In this document: one piece after another, positions 36,301 to 46,626 of the stretch | How the letters are laid out: each line of letters opens with the position of its first letter | Position numbering within the stretch: position 1 is the stretch's first letter | From: Hydnum rufescens UP504 | Lineage: Eukaryota > Basidiomycota > Agaricomycetes > Cantharellales > Hydnaceae | Length of the DNA stretch: 64,000 nucleotides | NCBI GenBank assembly: GCA_014904985.1 | Contig: MU128916.1 | Span: forward strand, 155,805 to 219,804 | Reading direction: 5' to 3' | Made by a program: the position numbers and the translations under genes | Notes under the pieces: generated by a model | What the model saw: the letters and a program-made list of their open reading frames with translations, nothing else | What the model was told of the DNA's origin: nothing | Database searches by the model: none

Positions 36301-37577
36301 TGGAAGAGAATGGTGGTAAGATGGATCGCATGACGCTCTGGATTAAAAGTGTTGAAAGTAGGTCTACCTTTGTCGTCCCCGAACTGAACTGAACTGAACT
36401 GTGTATTGTAGAGGTTGTAGAGGAGACTCGTCACGAGTTCCAGCGCGAAGCAAGCACCTGTATATCCCGCTCCCCCTCTCGAGGTGGGATGCTGGATTCA
36501 AGGCCACCGTCGGCGATGGGTCCAATCCCTCTATCTCTTCCACCACCTAAGCGTCGTGCAACTGTTAGTTCTACACAAAGTCGGCGACCTTCAACCAGCG
36601 ATGGGCACCACAAGTCTCGCAGCGTGCTTGATTTGGGTCCGGGACGTGCACCTAGTATCCGTTCTGTCGAGGGCGGGCCGGTGGAAGGGAAGAGGCTCTC
36701 GGCTATCCTGGGTCCTTCGGATAGGAAATTGTTCCAGGAGGGTCGCAATCCCTCCAAGCAACCTTCTTGCTCTTCACTCGCCTCCTCTGCGGCTCACCAC
36801 ACGCCTAAGAGCGTCCCAATGATTGAGGTGGTGGATGCTTCGGGCCCAGTTCAGAATGCGGAAGAGGTCCCTGCCCAACATGCACCTGCCGTTGAGCAGA
36901 CTAAATCTCACTGGGGTCCAGACACCACACTAGACTATGCCCAACTTAACCGAAGTGCTAGTTCTGGCTTCTACAACGAGCCCCGAAACCCATTGTCTTC
37001 TCGGTCGGCGTCCCTGTCCCCACCTCCTATCCCAACGTCTTACAAAGCCCCCAATACCAATACCAATACCTCTCCCCCTCAAAGTCCCCAGAATCCGAAG
37101 GATGAAGGGACTTACGAACGCCTACTACTCTCTGCGCCCTCGGTGGTGCGTCATGGAAAAGGCTACCAGTCCGACCAATCCCTTCGACCCGTTTCATCGA
37201 CCTTTTATCAAGTGCATCATCCTTCCACCGAGTTCATCTTGGAGTCCACGGCCGATACGGTGGAGGAACCTCGTTCTCGCTCCCGACAATTTCAGAACAA
37301 CAGCCTGTCTGCGAAGACTAAATCACATCGCCGCGGAGGCATATTTGCGACACTCCGTGGACGAGAGCAAGCGGAGGCTGTGGCATTTGCACGGGAGTTT
37401 GGGGCACCAGAGAAACCTATTGAACCTCCTGGATCTGGCACGCCACCCGATCCAGAACACGAGAGCAGCACTAATGATCGGAGGGATACGCTCACCCTCC
37501 GAATGAAGCGGGCATTTATGCGCGTTGTTTCCACTCCTGTCACTACCCGTGCTATTGCAGTGGGGGCGCTTTCATAA
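33333..37577 (+). CDS. large serine/threonine protein kinase with long disordered C-terminal tail
   Basis: Kinase domain occupies roughly the first 350 residues. Gly-rich loop YGNWGSVWSC, lysine in RRRLAVKLVH, Glu in WNEMKIV, catalytic loop YLHARGIVHNDIKPANILLS, VLVDFGFAEKY (DFG), GTPEYLSPERARG (APE equivalent) and SDVWSLGVTFFEIIVGRTPF. The usual HRD is HND here, so the kinase is non-RD. Readable introns include 33795-33842 (joining ALITM to EYLPRLVP). The rest, more than 800 residues, is Ser/Pro-rich with basic patches, ending MKRAFMRVVSTPVTTRAIA at 37577. Several introns in 34480-36410 are not all resolved, so it could in principle be two genes, but open frames link without a convincing new start. 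No named orthologue is claimed. Confidence 0.8.
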
Positions 37578-38530
37578 GGATCTCATCTCATCAATATTCG
37601 TCCACGAATCCATGAAGTTTGGCTATTCTAATATTCACGCATTGCCTCACCTATGTGGCCCATCATGTCATGCCCGCTGTATTCACGACCTCGCAATTCT
37701 TCTTCACGCTTGTATGATCGACATTGATATGCGCTGCTCCGACATCATGTCCGACACGTCGCCCTATATCTGATGAATCGCTCGGTTCTCTTGCTCGACG
37801 CGTAGAACGCCCCGCTCTTCTCTACTTCATGACAGGTGTTCATCATCAATTTGCTCTCCGTTGCGTTGATTTCTTGCATTTTACGATCCATATATTCCGT
37901 ATCCATTCCTTGCTCTACCATTCAAACTCCGTCATTGCGTGCGATTATTTTGTCGGCTTTTTTCTCTTCGCCTAGTTGCGTTGTTTGGTGCCTGTTTCCA
38001 TCGCCTTGGTCGAGGAAGCTTGGACCATCGTGGCCTTTTTCGTGCCTTTTCGATCAATGCCCTTTTTAGTTTCGGTTACTTGGGTGGTTTTGTTCACGCA
38101 CTCTGCAAACAAGTTCTTGCAAATAACCAATTTTGTGGGAGAGTTGGTCGGCGCGGAGGGCCGATCTGATCGCGGGCCGGATTGTGCCGGTGTTGAAGAT
38201 GGCACGGAAGGACCCGAATCTGTTGATCTGGTGAGGGCCTCTGGTTGTGGCTCACACACGATAGGGCCTGGCAACGTCTGACGGACTCGCTTCGTGCACC
38301 TGCTCTTTCCTCTCAATTTGATTGAGTCCTATTCAGATTTCCCCGGCCTCACTCTGCTTAGAGATTAGAGCTTCTCTTGTGTGTCGCCTCATTCTGTAAG
38401 ATCGTTTGTGGTGGAAAAGAGAAAAGTTTATCATGGCACAATTCTTCAATTCCATTGGGTGAGCCGTGCTTGTCCTGTGGTGCAGAATCTCGATAAACAC
38501 GTCCCTTTTTCTTTTCGTCAAAGGCGGAGC
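37578..38530. other. intergenic region between kinase and MOB2
   Basis: About 0.95 kb without a supported gene. T-rich sequence after 37577 fits a 3' UTR; the last few hundred bases before 38531 are probably MOB2 promoter and leader. Confidence 0.45.
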
Positions 38531-39634
38531 ATGGGTCGGGGACCAAACACTCGCCAGCCACACCCAAACCAGATACCCAAACGAAGTCCAGTTCTTCCTG
38601 CGTCTTCATCTGCACCTTCTTTCAATTCGGCTTCCGATCAGAACCAGAATGAGATATATTCCGAACCTGCATCGCCTAACCCAGCAGCTCAGCCAAAGCC
38701 GTTATATCTTTGTAATCCATTCGTGAAAGCAGCGCTAGTGAAGGGAAACTTCAAAACTATAGTTGCGCAGCCTAGGTACTGCGATCTGAACGAGGTGCGC
38801 AAATGCCATTGTGGATCATACCTAACATAGTCATGCTGAGTACTTCTTTCTCACAGTGGGTTGCCGTAAACAGTGAGAAGCAATGTTGCACTCCCTGTCT
38901 ACAATATAATTGATGCTGCCTTGATTTAGTCTACGACTTTTATACCAATCTCAACATGTTTTATGGGATACTTGCCGAATCTTGCACGCCATCCAACTGT
39001 CGAACAATGTCGGCGGGCCCAACGTGCGCTCTGATATGCACGTCTCCGAGTCACTGCTGAGTTCGTTTTCATGTAACTTCCTATTTAGATTGGACTACAC
39101 TTGGATAGACTCGTCTCGGAAACAGGTCAAGTTGCCTGCTCCCACGTATATCGACTATGTCATGTCATGGGTTCAGCAAACCCTTGACAATGGGAAGGAC
39201 TTTCCCACCAAAAGTATGTTTCTTATGTGCCCGTTGGGCACCTTGGATCTAATTCGTCCTCGACATCGCTATCAACAGTTGGCGTAGAGTTCCAACATAA
39301 TTTCCCCACGATCGCTAAACAGATCTATCGACAACTACTCCGCGTTTTTGCACACATTTATCATGGCCATTTCACTCACCTCTTGCATTTGAGCGCGGAA
39401 GGTCATTTCAACTCTCTTTTTGCCCATTTTCTGGCCTTTGGAAAACAATATGATCTTTTGGTACGCTTTTTTCTTCCGTTCATGTTCGAGCCTCGGCATT
39501 ATCTTATCCTTCGATCCCGGACTGTGGGTTATGGGCTATAGGATCACAAGGATATCAAAGGACGAGTAGGGGAGGCCGTAGGTGTGGGTGATCTTTGGGA
39601 GAAATGGAAAGAGATGGGTATCCTAGAGGCTTGA
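38531..39634 (+). CDS. MOB2: Mob2-type kinase adaptor
   Basis: Mob2 binds and activates NDR-family kinases (Cbk1/Orb6/COT1) that control polarised growth and cell separation. Opens MGRGPNTRQPHPNQIPKRSP with a short disordered leader, then YLCNPFVKAALVKGNFKTIV. The zinc-binding Mob fold follows: NLNMFYGILAESCTPSNC, TMSAGPTLDYTWIDSSRKQ, KLPAPTYIDYVMSWVQQTL, RQLLRVFAHIYHGHF and SLFAHFLAFGKQYDLL. Zinc ligands (Cys pair in CTPSNC, His pair in HIYHGH) are present. Six exons: 38531-38794, 38857-38872, 38930-39023, 39089-39213, 39279-39460 and 39542-39634. Exon 2 is only 16 nt (WVAVN). Sequence between TWIDSSRKQVKLP and the His pair is closer to Mob2 than Mob1. Confidence 0.94.
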
Positions 39635-39982
39635 GTTCGTTCTCGGGCCCTTCGATCCAACACCAGAATCCTCCGACCCCCAGAGAATATGAATGCCTTT
39701 TCCATATTATCATCGCGTATGTTGGGTGTCTTTCTATACCCCCTTGTAGTACCTACTATGACCAGCTCAACAAAGATACAGTGCACACCTCCCGCCATTT
39801 GTCATTCATCTTGTCGATAGCTATTATGTCTGTATGCTCTGCTTTTCTCTGTCCCAGATACAAAATTTCGCACTACATTCATGCCGAAACATCGACCAGG
39901 GGAATAAAACAGATGCCGAGGGTACCGGTGCAGAATTGTGGATGAATAGTGCCTAGACAGGGACGATGACTTGGTCCAGATA

Positions 39983-40151
39983 TATGACGGCCCGAATGTC
40001 GCATTAAGTGTTCTGAGTGTATGTGTGTCAGCAGTCAGCGAGTTTGGTCTGTGTGTATAGAGCCCCCCATACACACTAGACAGGCACAAAATTCGCGGAC
40101 TGCTGACACACATACACTCAGAAAACTTAATGCGACATTCGGGCCGTCATA
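39983..40151. repeat. foldback (inverted) repeat with 54 bp arms
   Basis: Left arm 39983-40036 (begins tatgacggcccgaatg, ends gtcagcagtc) is the reverse complement of right arm 40098-40151 with a single mismatch (aagtgttc versus aagttttc). The inner 61 bases also show weaker inverted similarity (tgtgtgtata against tacacac). There is no coding capacity. Could be a MITE-like foldback element; target-site duplications were not obvious. Confidence 0.92.
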
Positions 40152-40946
40152 CATTCGGGCCGCCACACTATGGCTACCCTTAATTCAGGGGGTGCAATTT
40201 GCATGAGCTTAATATCGCTCGAGGGGGAGTATTAGTGTTGGAATTGGGGAAACGCTCATCGCTTAGTCAGCCTATCCTCCAAACAGTTTCTCGGGATGTA
40301 CCGAAGTTCCCTCTGTTTCAGTGTGTTTGCTTGAGCTCTGATCAAACGCCCTGTCTTTCCTCCCGTTATGCGAATCTGAGTAGCTCCGCACCGATTCTTC
40401 AACAACTGGACCCAATTATTCGAGATCTTCTAGGCTTGTGTTGCAATGGGGGATATTGGAGTGTTTGAGAAATGTACCGGCCAAGCAACCATCGTCAGAT
40501 TATTCATTCCTTTAATGATCACTCTAATTTGGGACCTATCATAGATCTGTTGTTTGGATGGATGGATATTGGCCTCGGCCTCGGCTTTGTCCCAGAAACA
40601 TTCAACGCTTCAATTGCAGTATTGCAGCATCTGGCCAAATCGAGGAGATTGGAATGCTCGTCTTGTCTTCAAGGCCCCAATCCCCCTCTAACGTTTCGTA
40701 TTGTCCCGATATCCTTGAACCATGACGCGTGCCTTGATCTATGATGGCCACGAATTATTTGATGAAATGATGCCTCATAATAGTTTGCCTTCGACAAAAC
40801 CTCGGATCCGATGCTTGTTGCTCAGAAGGCTAATTGGGCTTCGTATATGGGGTTGGTAGGGTGGCGGTATATTATGGAGTCGTTCTTCAGTGTATTTCCC
40901 CCCCAGCTTCCACATTCGTTCTTTCCTCTTTGTAACCTCATCCAAG

Positions 40947-42591
40947 ATGATTCCCCTCCTTAGTTTCGCTTTCCTTGGCTTAGCTGGACTAACCCAAGCC
41001 CACATTGCTGCCTGGCATAAAGGAATGTATTGCCTAAACGTACGTCTTTCTCCATATCGTCCTCGTAAAACACGATGTACACTAACGCACAACCCAGGGC
41101 ACTGTACCAGGCTTTGACAATCAGAACAACAATGATGCAGTGAATCCTGTGTTTAAGATGCCCAAGTCCGAATGGTGGAGTCAGTAGCTCGTTTCAACTG
41201 TTGTGAACTAATACTGATTCATTCCCCCCCCTTAGTGCATCATAATAATAAGGTTGGAAAATCTCTTTTATCTGGTCTGCGCCGATATTGACGGCGTGCG
41301 CCATTCAGTGTGACGAATTTCCTCCAGCCCCTGGCGATTTTCTAGAATTGTCAGTTTTTCACCCTTCAGATATCACTGTATTATAGGACTGATCGATTTC
41401 CCTCAGACCTGCTGGAGGGACCTTCACCGTCGAATTTGCAGGCAATCGCGGTCAGACCACTCTGTCCTTTGGCGGGAAGTTCACATCCGAGTGGCCGGAC
41501 GGGCAGCAGCATCCTGAGGATTTTTCGATGCCCAATAATGGATGCATTACCTCACCCAATCGTTAGTCAAACCACTTTTACCTTCGAATTGTCTATGCTG
41601 AACGTGACCTATCTAGTTCACACTACGAACCAGAGTGATGCTGCGGGCACCGTATTTGCCATTTCGTATACGGTGAGCACATCCGTCTCTTTCTTCTCTC
41701 ACAACTGATCGCTGTAAGTTTATCTAAATCCAACTGTACAGAGCGATCTCTGCGGCGGTAACCGCCGAGAATCTTGCTGTGTTTACCGCTCTCTATCAGT
41801 TGCGTCCAATCATGTCGGACGTGTGTGGGCCCGCTCTGAATGAATGTTTTACAGCACGCCGTGGAAGAGGATTGGCACCTTCCAGGTGCCTGCTGACTTG
41901 CCTCCGTGTCCTCCAGGCGGATGCATTGCAGTATTCGGATGGTGCGAGCGCAATTCCATTCCCCCTTGCCACATTCCCCATGTAATAGAGTTCCTGACCG
42001 CGATCTCTCCGTTCCAGGGTACCAAACGGCTGCGGGATCCCTAATATGTACATGCACCCGTACAGAGCCAAGGTCACCAATTCAAAAAGCACCAAGGTCG
42101 TTGCACCTGCGAAACCGCCTGTATGGTGTGAAGGGACCCCCTCGACGTGCACCAAGGGAGCCAAGCAAATGGTATTCTGGAACCAGGCGGATGGCAACAA
42201 TATTGTCACCACAGGTTACCAAGCCGATGGCTCGCCAAAAAGCCCAGGGTACAACATGAAGTTGGGCTTCCAAAATGGTTTGTGACGTTTCGTATGGTGT
42301 TTTGATTGTAGCATGTGCTGAACTTTGAAATGATTCGATAGGCGCTCAGAATGACATATTCCTGTAGGGAAACCACTAGCCTATCGCGGTGAAACCCTGT
42401 GTGCCAATTTTATATCTCCCCGTAGTTCGTCCGACCCAGCTCAGACCTCAGCTCCGTCTCACACCACGGCTCCGTCCACAGTTCCGTCCACAGCTCCGTC
42501 CACAACTCCGTCCACGACTACTCCGAAAACGGCTCCGTCCACTAAGCCCTCTGGTTGTGGTCGGCACAAAGGTGGATATTCGCGCATTTAG
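40947..42591 (+). CDS. AA14-family lytic polysaccharide monooxygenase (secreted)
   Basis: AA14 enzymes are copper LPMOs acting on xylan associated with cellulose in wood. A signal peptide [18 protein letters not shown] precedes His1 of mature [13 protein letters not shown]. Conserved blocks: [103 protein letters not shown] and [19 protein letters not shown]. Candidate copper ligands are His1, the His of NLHT and the Tyr of NMYM (inference). Ten or so exons; exon 41236-41252 is only 17 nt. Splicing out about 42365-42426 adds a Thr/Pro/Ser-rich tail ending [11 protein letters not shown]. The junction before [14 protein letters not shown] (about 41742) does not fit the obvious donor GTGAGC: either a GTATAC donor 7 bases upstream is used or there is a 1-nt lesion. 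Confidence 0.9.
42469..42516 (+). repeat. 12 bp coding minisatellite in the AA14 tail
   Basis: Four consecutive 12-base units of the type gctccgtccaca, with a further unit after a 15-base break, encode repeated A/V/T-P-S-T. Such Pro/Ser/Thr repeats are typical O-glycosylated linkers. Confidence 0.85.
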
Positions 42592-44300
42592 GGTGTCATT
42601 ATGATAGCAGTGCTTTTTTTAAAATTATCTCTGAATGTATCTCAACTTCACCTGAGAGCGTAGATACCCGAAAACATTCTTTTGTGCCTCACATGATTGT
42701 ACGCCCTCGCGGTGAATGCATTTCCATCTAGTCGTCAAGTTGCTTCGGAACAAGAACTCAGACATATGCGAGCTTAAATTGAAATGAGGTTCGATTGTCT
42801 GTAATTTACAAATTTGGAGATACGGACGAGGCCAGGCTCGTGATTCTCCTATATGGTTCCCGCATTCAGAATTTCGGAAATTCTCTGTTTTCCTTCAATT
42901 ACAAATCTGCCCATTTAGCTGTCACAGCTGGGAGATAAATTTTGCATTAGACGCTGTAATCACCATCAAGGACACTCGAGAGATGGTGCGCAAGTGGAGG
43001 GATGGAGCATCAATCAAAGCCAGCTAAGGAGAGCACACTCACACAAAGAAGTCCACCACCCCATTGATTCCCTCTCGGGGGCTGGCGTATCGCCCACACA
43101 ATACACTGCCGACGGCGACAATGCCACACTCTCACCATGCAAAATTAACGAGAGTGTCAAAGCGACAATGCAGTTGTGTTACCCCTATTGCATAATCACC
43201 ACTATTTGCCGATTCGGGAAATGCCGGAATAGGATAATCCAATTTAGCGCCTGACCGCAAAAAAAAAAAAAAAAAAAAACAATGTCGGGTGGATGTTTGA
43301 GGACGCGCGCCGTACGGTCGTGTCGAGTATCGAGTATTGAGTTCGCCAGCATGCACAAGTGTTATTTGTCCGTTTGGTTGGTCATCTTGGTTTTCTCGGT
43401 GTTTCCCTGGACTTGCAGTAAGGCGCAGGACATGCAGAAAATTCATCTCGTAGGAGAGGACATCATCAATATAGTGGATAATATCTTCAAGCCCGGGACA
43501 TGGATTGCCATCCACGCGACAAGGCCGAAAAAGAGACAGAAAAGACGCCCAGAACCCCGATGACTAAAAATACCGCACAACGGCCAACGCGGAGCCCCCT
43601 TCGTCAAAGTGGGAAATTTTCCAAAATTGGAAGCGAGGATGAAGAGGGGCGGTACTGATAGGCAGCTGAAGTGTAACCACGCTAATACTATGAGGCCGGT
43701 TTTGGTTTAATATTAACCCAAATACCAATAAAAGTCACGAAGTGCAAAACACCAAAGAAAAACATCTCCTTCTCAATTCTCACGGTAAGGCTGTCTCCAG
43801 GAACAGAAAAAAGTCACATCAGATTTTGGTGACATTTTAGAATTGAGCACACCTCTCCCCTTGTATTTACAAACCAAACCTCCCCACTTCCTAGAAAGGC
43901 AAAAGGAAGGGGAAAGGTGACCCCTTAGACAGATCAGATTACATGGCATTCCATCTTTCTTTTCTTGCACATGTACCAATGTATATGATAATCTGTGCCA
44001 TTGTACAAACATTGTGTTGAAAGACGGGCGGCGACTGAACTTGAGTCTTAGAGCGGAAAGCGACTCGGTGTAAATACATGTAAACAGTCTCCTCTCAACA
44101 CGCTGATCCCTCATACTCGCGACACCCAGTCTCACTGCACATTCTGCAGCACGCCCAAGCTCATCACTGCTAGCCGGCCCTCCTCAAATGCAAACGACGA
44201 GCCGGCAGGGGGCTCTGTCTGTCACACAGTTCGGCCTTAGTCGTTATTACAATCACAGCAATCGTTCGCCGCACTCCGGCATCTGCCGATAGGCTCAACC
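42592..44300. other. intergenic region
   Basis: 1.7 kb with no recognised gene. A plus frame at 43282-43563 has a hydrophobic stretch (YLSVWLVILVFSVFPW) but no family resemblance or supporting exons. It begins just after an A20-type run (43259-43280). The block at 43,770-44,130 is open on the minus strand over 120 codons without recognisable motifs. Confidence 0.45.
43259..43280. repeat. poly(A) run of about 20
   Basis: An uninterrupted A tract follows ctgaccgc. It might be the tail of an old retroposed copy, but no upstream transcript-like sequence or flanking duplication is recognised. Confidence 0.75.
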
Positions 44301-44833
44301 ATGCAACGCCTCTCTCGAGGGATGCCCATTCTTCGTGGGCAGTTACATTCAAAACCATCCAATGGGCACATCGCCTTTATCCCGCAGATCCGGAAACTAG
44401 TGTTCGAATCTTGCGAGACATGGCCGACATCTGCACCGCTCCGGGAGGTGTTAGGTTTGCATGCTGAGACCCCCGCGAGGGAGAACCCCCATGTGTTGAG
44501 ATTGCCGTGAAGAAGCGGATGTATCGCGAGCCTATTGTCCGAGGGTTTTATCGTCGCTGGTGCTTTTTTTTTTTTTTCCTTTTGGTTTGGATGGATGCAA
44601 GTCAAGTGTGCTGAATATTTATTTACATGACGTTTTCTGTAGTGAATGGCCGGACGAAGGTCATTGGCTTGGGGAAGCTAACAAAGGGTGAAGTGATGGA
44701 TAAAATTCAACTGCTCTTGGACTCATTGGGGGCGAAGATTAAATCATTGAAAAGTCAACCGGTTCAATCTACGACGCCGAGTACCCGTGGGATCTGGAGT
44801 GGTATGCATGTCGAAGAACCGTTCAATATATAA
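44301..44833 (+). CDS. MRPL51: mitochondrial large ribosomal subunit protein mL43 (Mrpl51), with apparent 2-nt frame break
   Basis: mL43 carries the thioredoxin-like L51/S25/CI-B8 domain of the mitoribosome. Exon 1 starts MQRLSRGMPILRGQLHS and contains AFIPQIRKLVFESCETWP and HAETPARENPHV. The next expected residues, EIAVKKRMYREPIVRGFY, are in a frame displaced by two bases at GTGT (44493-44496); as written the first frame stops soon after. An intron of 44553-44642 with GTCGCT donor joins FY to LNGRTKVIGLGKL, and the gene ends RGIWSGMHVEEPFNI. The domain continues perfectly on both sides of the break, so a sequence error or a very recent mutation is more likely than decay. Length otherwise normal, about 150 aa. 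Confidence 0.85.
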
Positions 44834-45135
44834 ATGGTGGGGCGCTAGTGGCGTGAGCTATTCGCTAGGTTATATGCGTGTTTTCTAGTTCGCTGCAATC
44901 CTCCCCATATCTTACATATCGACTTGGACCGAGACAGTATCTGTCTGTCCTTCCTTACCCCTTGTCCTAACAAATTCTTGGTCATGGGTCTCCTTGTGTC
45001 TATCAAGTTGGTCTCGGATGTTTGCCCACGGCCACACCGTGCAGCCAGGCAGCTGGGCAGGTATTATCCAGCCAATTCAAGTTGGAGCAGCAGCATATAT
45101 ACAACGCCTCACGACACACGTCTATTGGTCCGATG

Positions 45136-46031
45136 TCAGATACGGGACTTGGTCCCTTCCTTCTTTGTAATCGAGTGCAGATCTTGCTCTATAATAAAAT
45201 TCGATAAATCATCCTCGAACGCCAAGGGCAGGCGACAAGAAACGAGAGCAAAGAAACGTACGCATTCCCCAGACGTGAGCCCGAAGATCGAGGAACTCTA
45301 CATGCAGTCCATCCTGAAGCCATTTCAATAGGGGCCAACATCAGTACCCACGCATATATATATCATGCAAGCACAAGCCCCACGTAGGCAAGGCGCGAGG
45401 AAGTGTGGATTGGGGGGGGGGGGCACTACTCACATATAACTTTTTCATTTCAGCGCGGAGTTTGGTGATATCATCCTTTCCAGCAGTTGACTCTGCCAGG
45501 GCCTTCAGGTCTTTCTCTACTGCCTCTATCCGGCGGACATGTGCTGATACCTCGATATATGACCAAATATTAGGACAAACCAGGGGACAGGGTGATGACA
45601 AGTAGTGTATGTCTTTTACACACTTTTTGGGTACTTGCTTGCAATTCTTCTACGCTAGCTTGCATCAGAGATGACGCGAGCTTGTACTCCTCTAAAAGAT
45701 GATACGAAGCATACTAGGATAACAAGGTGAATGGGGAAAACATTTGGTGGCGCTGAGAGGCTCAAACGTACAGATGAAGCAATTGAGAAGCCCAGGAGAA
45801 AGCCAAAGATCCTTTAGATGCAAGTCCATTCGATTCAACATCGTTGCGACGCGGGGTAAATGTACGCGCTAGGACTCACCCGCCTCGGAAACCTCCAATG
45901 GGTTTCTTAGGCTTCACAATCGTCCCTTCTGGTGCCGGAGGAGCCACGTCCGCGAGAGTGACGCGCCCAGTCGTAAATCGCCGGACTGCTCGGCATTGGT
46001 TTCGTGGGACGGTGCGAAGCAACGCAAACAT
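45136..46031 (-). CDS. fungal mitochondrial membrane protein of unknown function
   Basis: Starts [19 protein letters not shown] at 46031: Arg-rich, no acidic residue, a typical mitochondrial presequence. Then [20 protein letters not shown] leads into one short hydrophobic segment ([13 protein letters not shown]), followed by [20 protein letters not shown] and a coiled coil ([18 protein letters not shown]). The last exons give [20 protein letters not shown] and [18 protein letters not shown]. Introns: 45433-45314 (120 nt, holds a C12 run) and 45261-45189, with others near 45830 and 45600. I recall similar single-pass, coiled-coil proteins in many fungi, conserved around KKPxGxFRGGIFGFLLG, without assigned function. 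Divergent from SPT4 with 70 bp between start codons. Confidence 0.8.
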
Positions 46032-46101
46032 GGTGTATTTGCTTTCGGGCGCACCCTGGACCTCGGCAAATCCCGCCGCCCACTATACACTCGGAGACCC
46101 C
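46032..46101. promoter_or_regulatory. 70 bp bidirectional promoter between the mitochondrial protein gene and SPT4
   Basis: Only 70 bases separate the two divergent ATGs. The SPT4 leader may extend into the other gene's first exon. No named binding site is recognised. Confidence 0.55.
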
Positions 46102-46626
46102 ATGGCTGACGCACCACCAGCCCCGATACCTAGTCAGAAGGCAAAGCATCTCCGAGCATGCCTGCTATGCTCGATTGTTATGACTTCAACAGACTTTAAG
46201 AAGGAAGGTTGTCCGAATTGTGAGGAGATCGTACAGGTCAGCGAGCTGCTGTTGTCTCGACGGGGCTATCGTTTCTCGAGGGCGTGGTTTTAATTTTGTC
46301 CTATGCAGATACAAGGGAGTGCGGAGAAGGTGGCTAAATCGACGAGTGCCCAATTCGACGGGATAATTGCGTTGACGAATCCACCTGAGAGTTGGGTGGC
46401 TCGATGGCAGCGGACAGGTGGGTGTCATTGCCTCCCATTAGGCCCGTGACTTGGGAGATCTGAGCAATTTCATTCACCCTGACGGACGACTGTAATTGCC
46501 CTTGCAGGGAAATATGTTCAAGGGTTGTATGCGGTTCGCGTAACTGGTCGCATTACGCAGGAGCTCCAGGCTGAACTCGATCACCGAGGCATCACCTATC
46601 GACCCCGAGATACGATCCAGGAGTAG
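46102..46626 (+). CDS. SPT4: transcription elongation factor Spt4
   Basis: Spt4 is a small zinc protein that binds Spt5 and travels with RNA polymerase II. The start at 46102 ([20 protein letters not shown]) gives the short N-terminus usual for fungi; the in-frame ATG at 46030 lies in the shared promoter. The four-Cys zinc finger is complete: [20 protein letters not shown] then [29 protein letters not shown] and [14 protein letters not shown] complete the Spt5-binding fold, ending YRPRDTIQE. Three exons: 46102-46236, 46309-46417 and 46508-46626, with standard GT..AG introns. Length about 120 aa matches the family. Confidence 0.96.

Noticed and set aside
43259..43563. Poly(A) run followed by an open frame as a retrogene
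   Set aside because: The frame is downstream, not upstream, of the A tract and has no similarity to a recognised gene.
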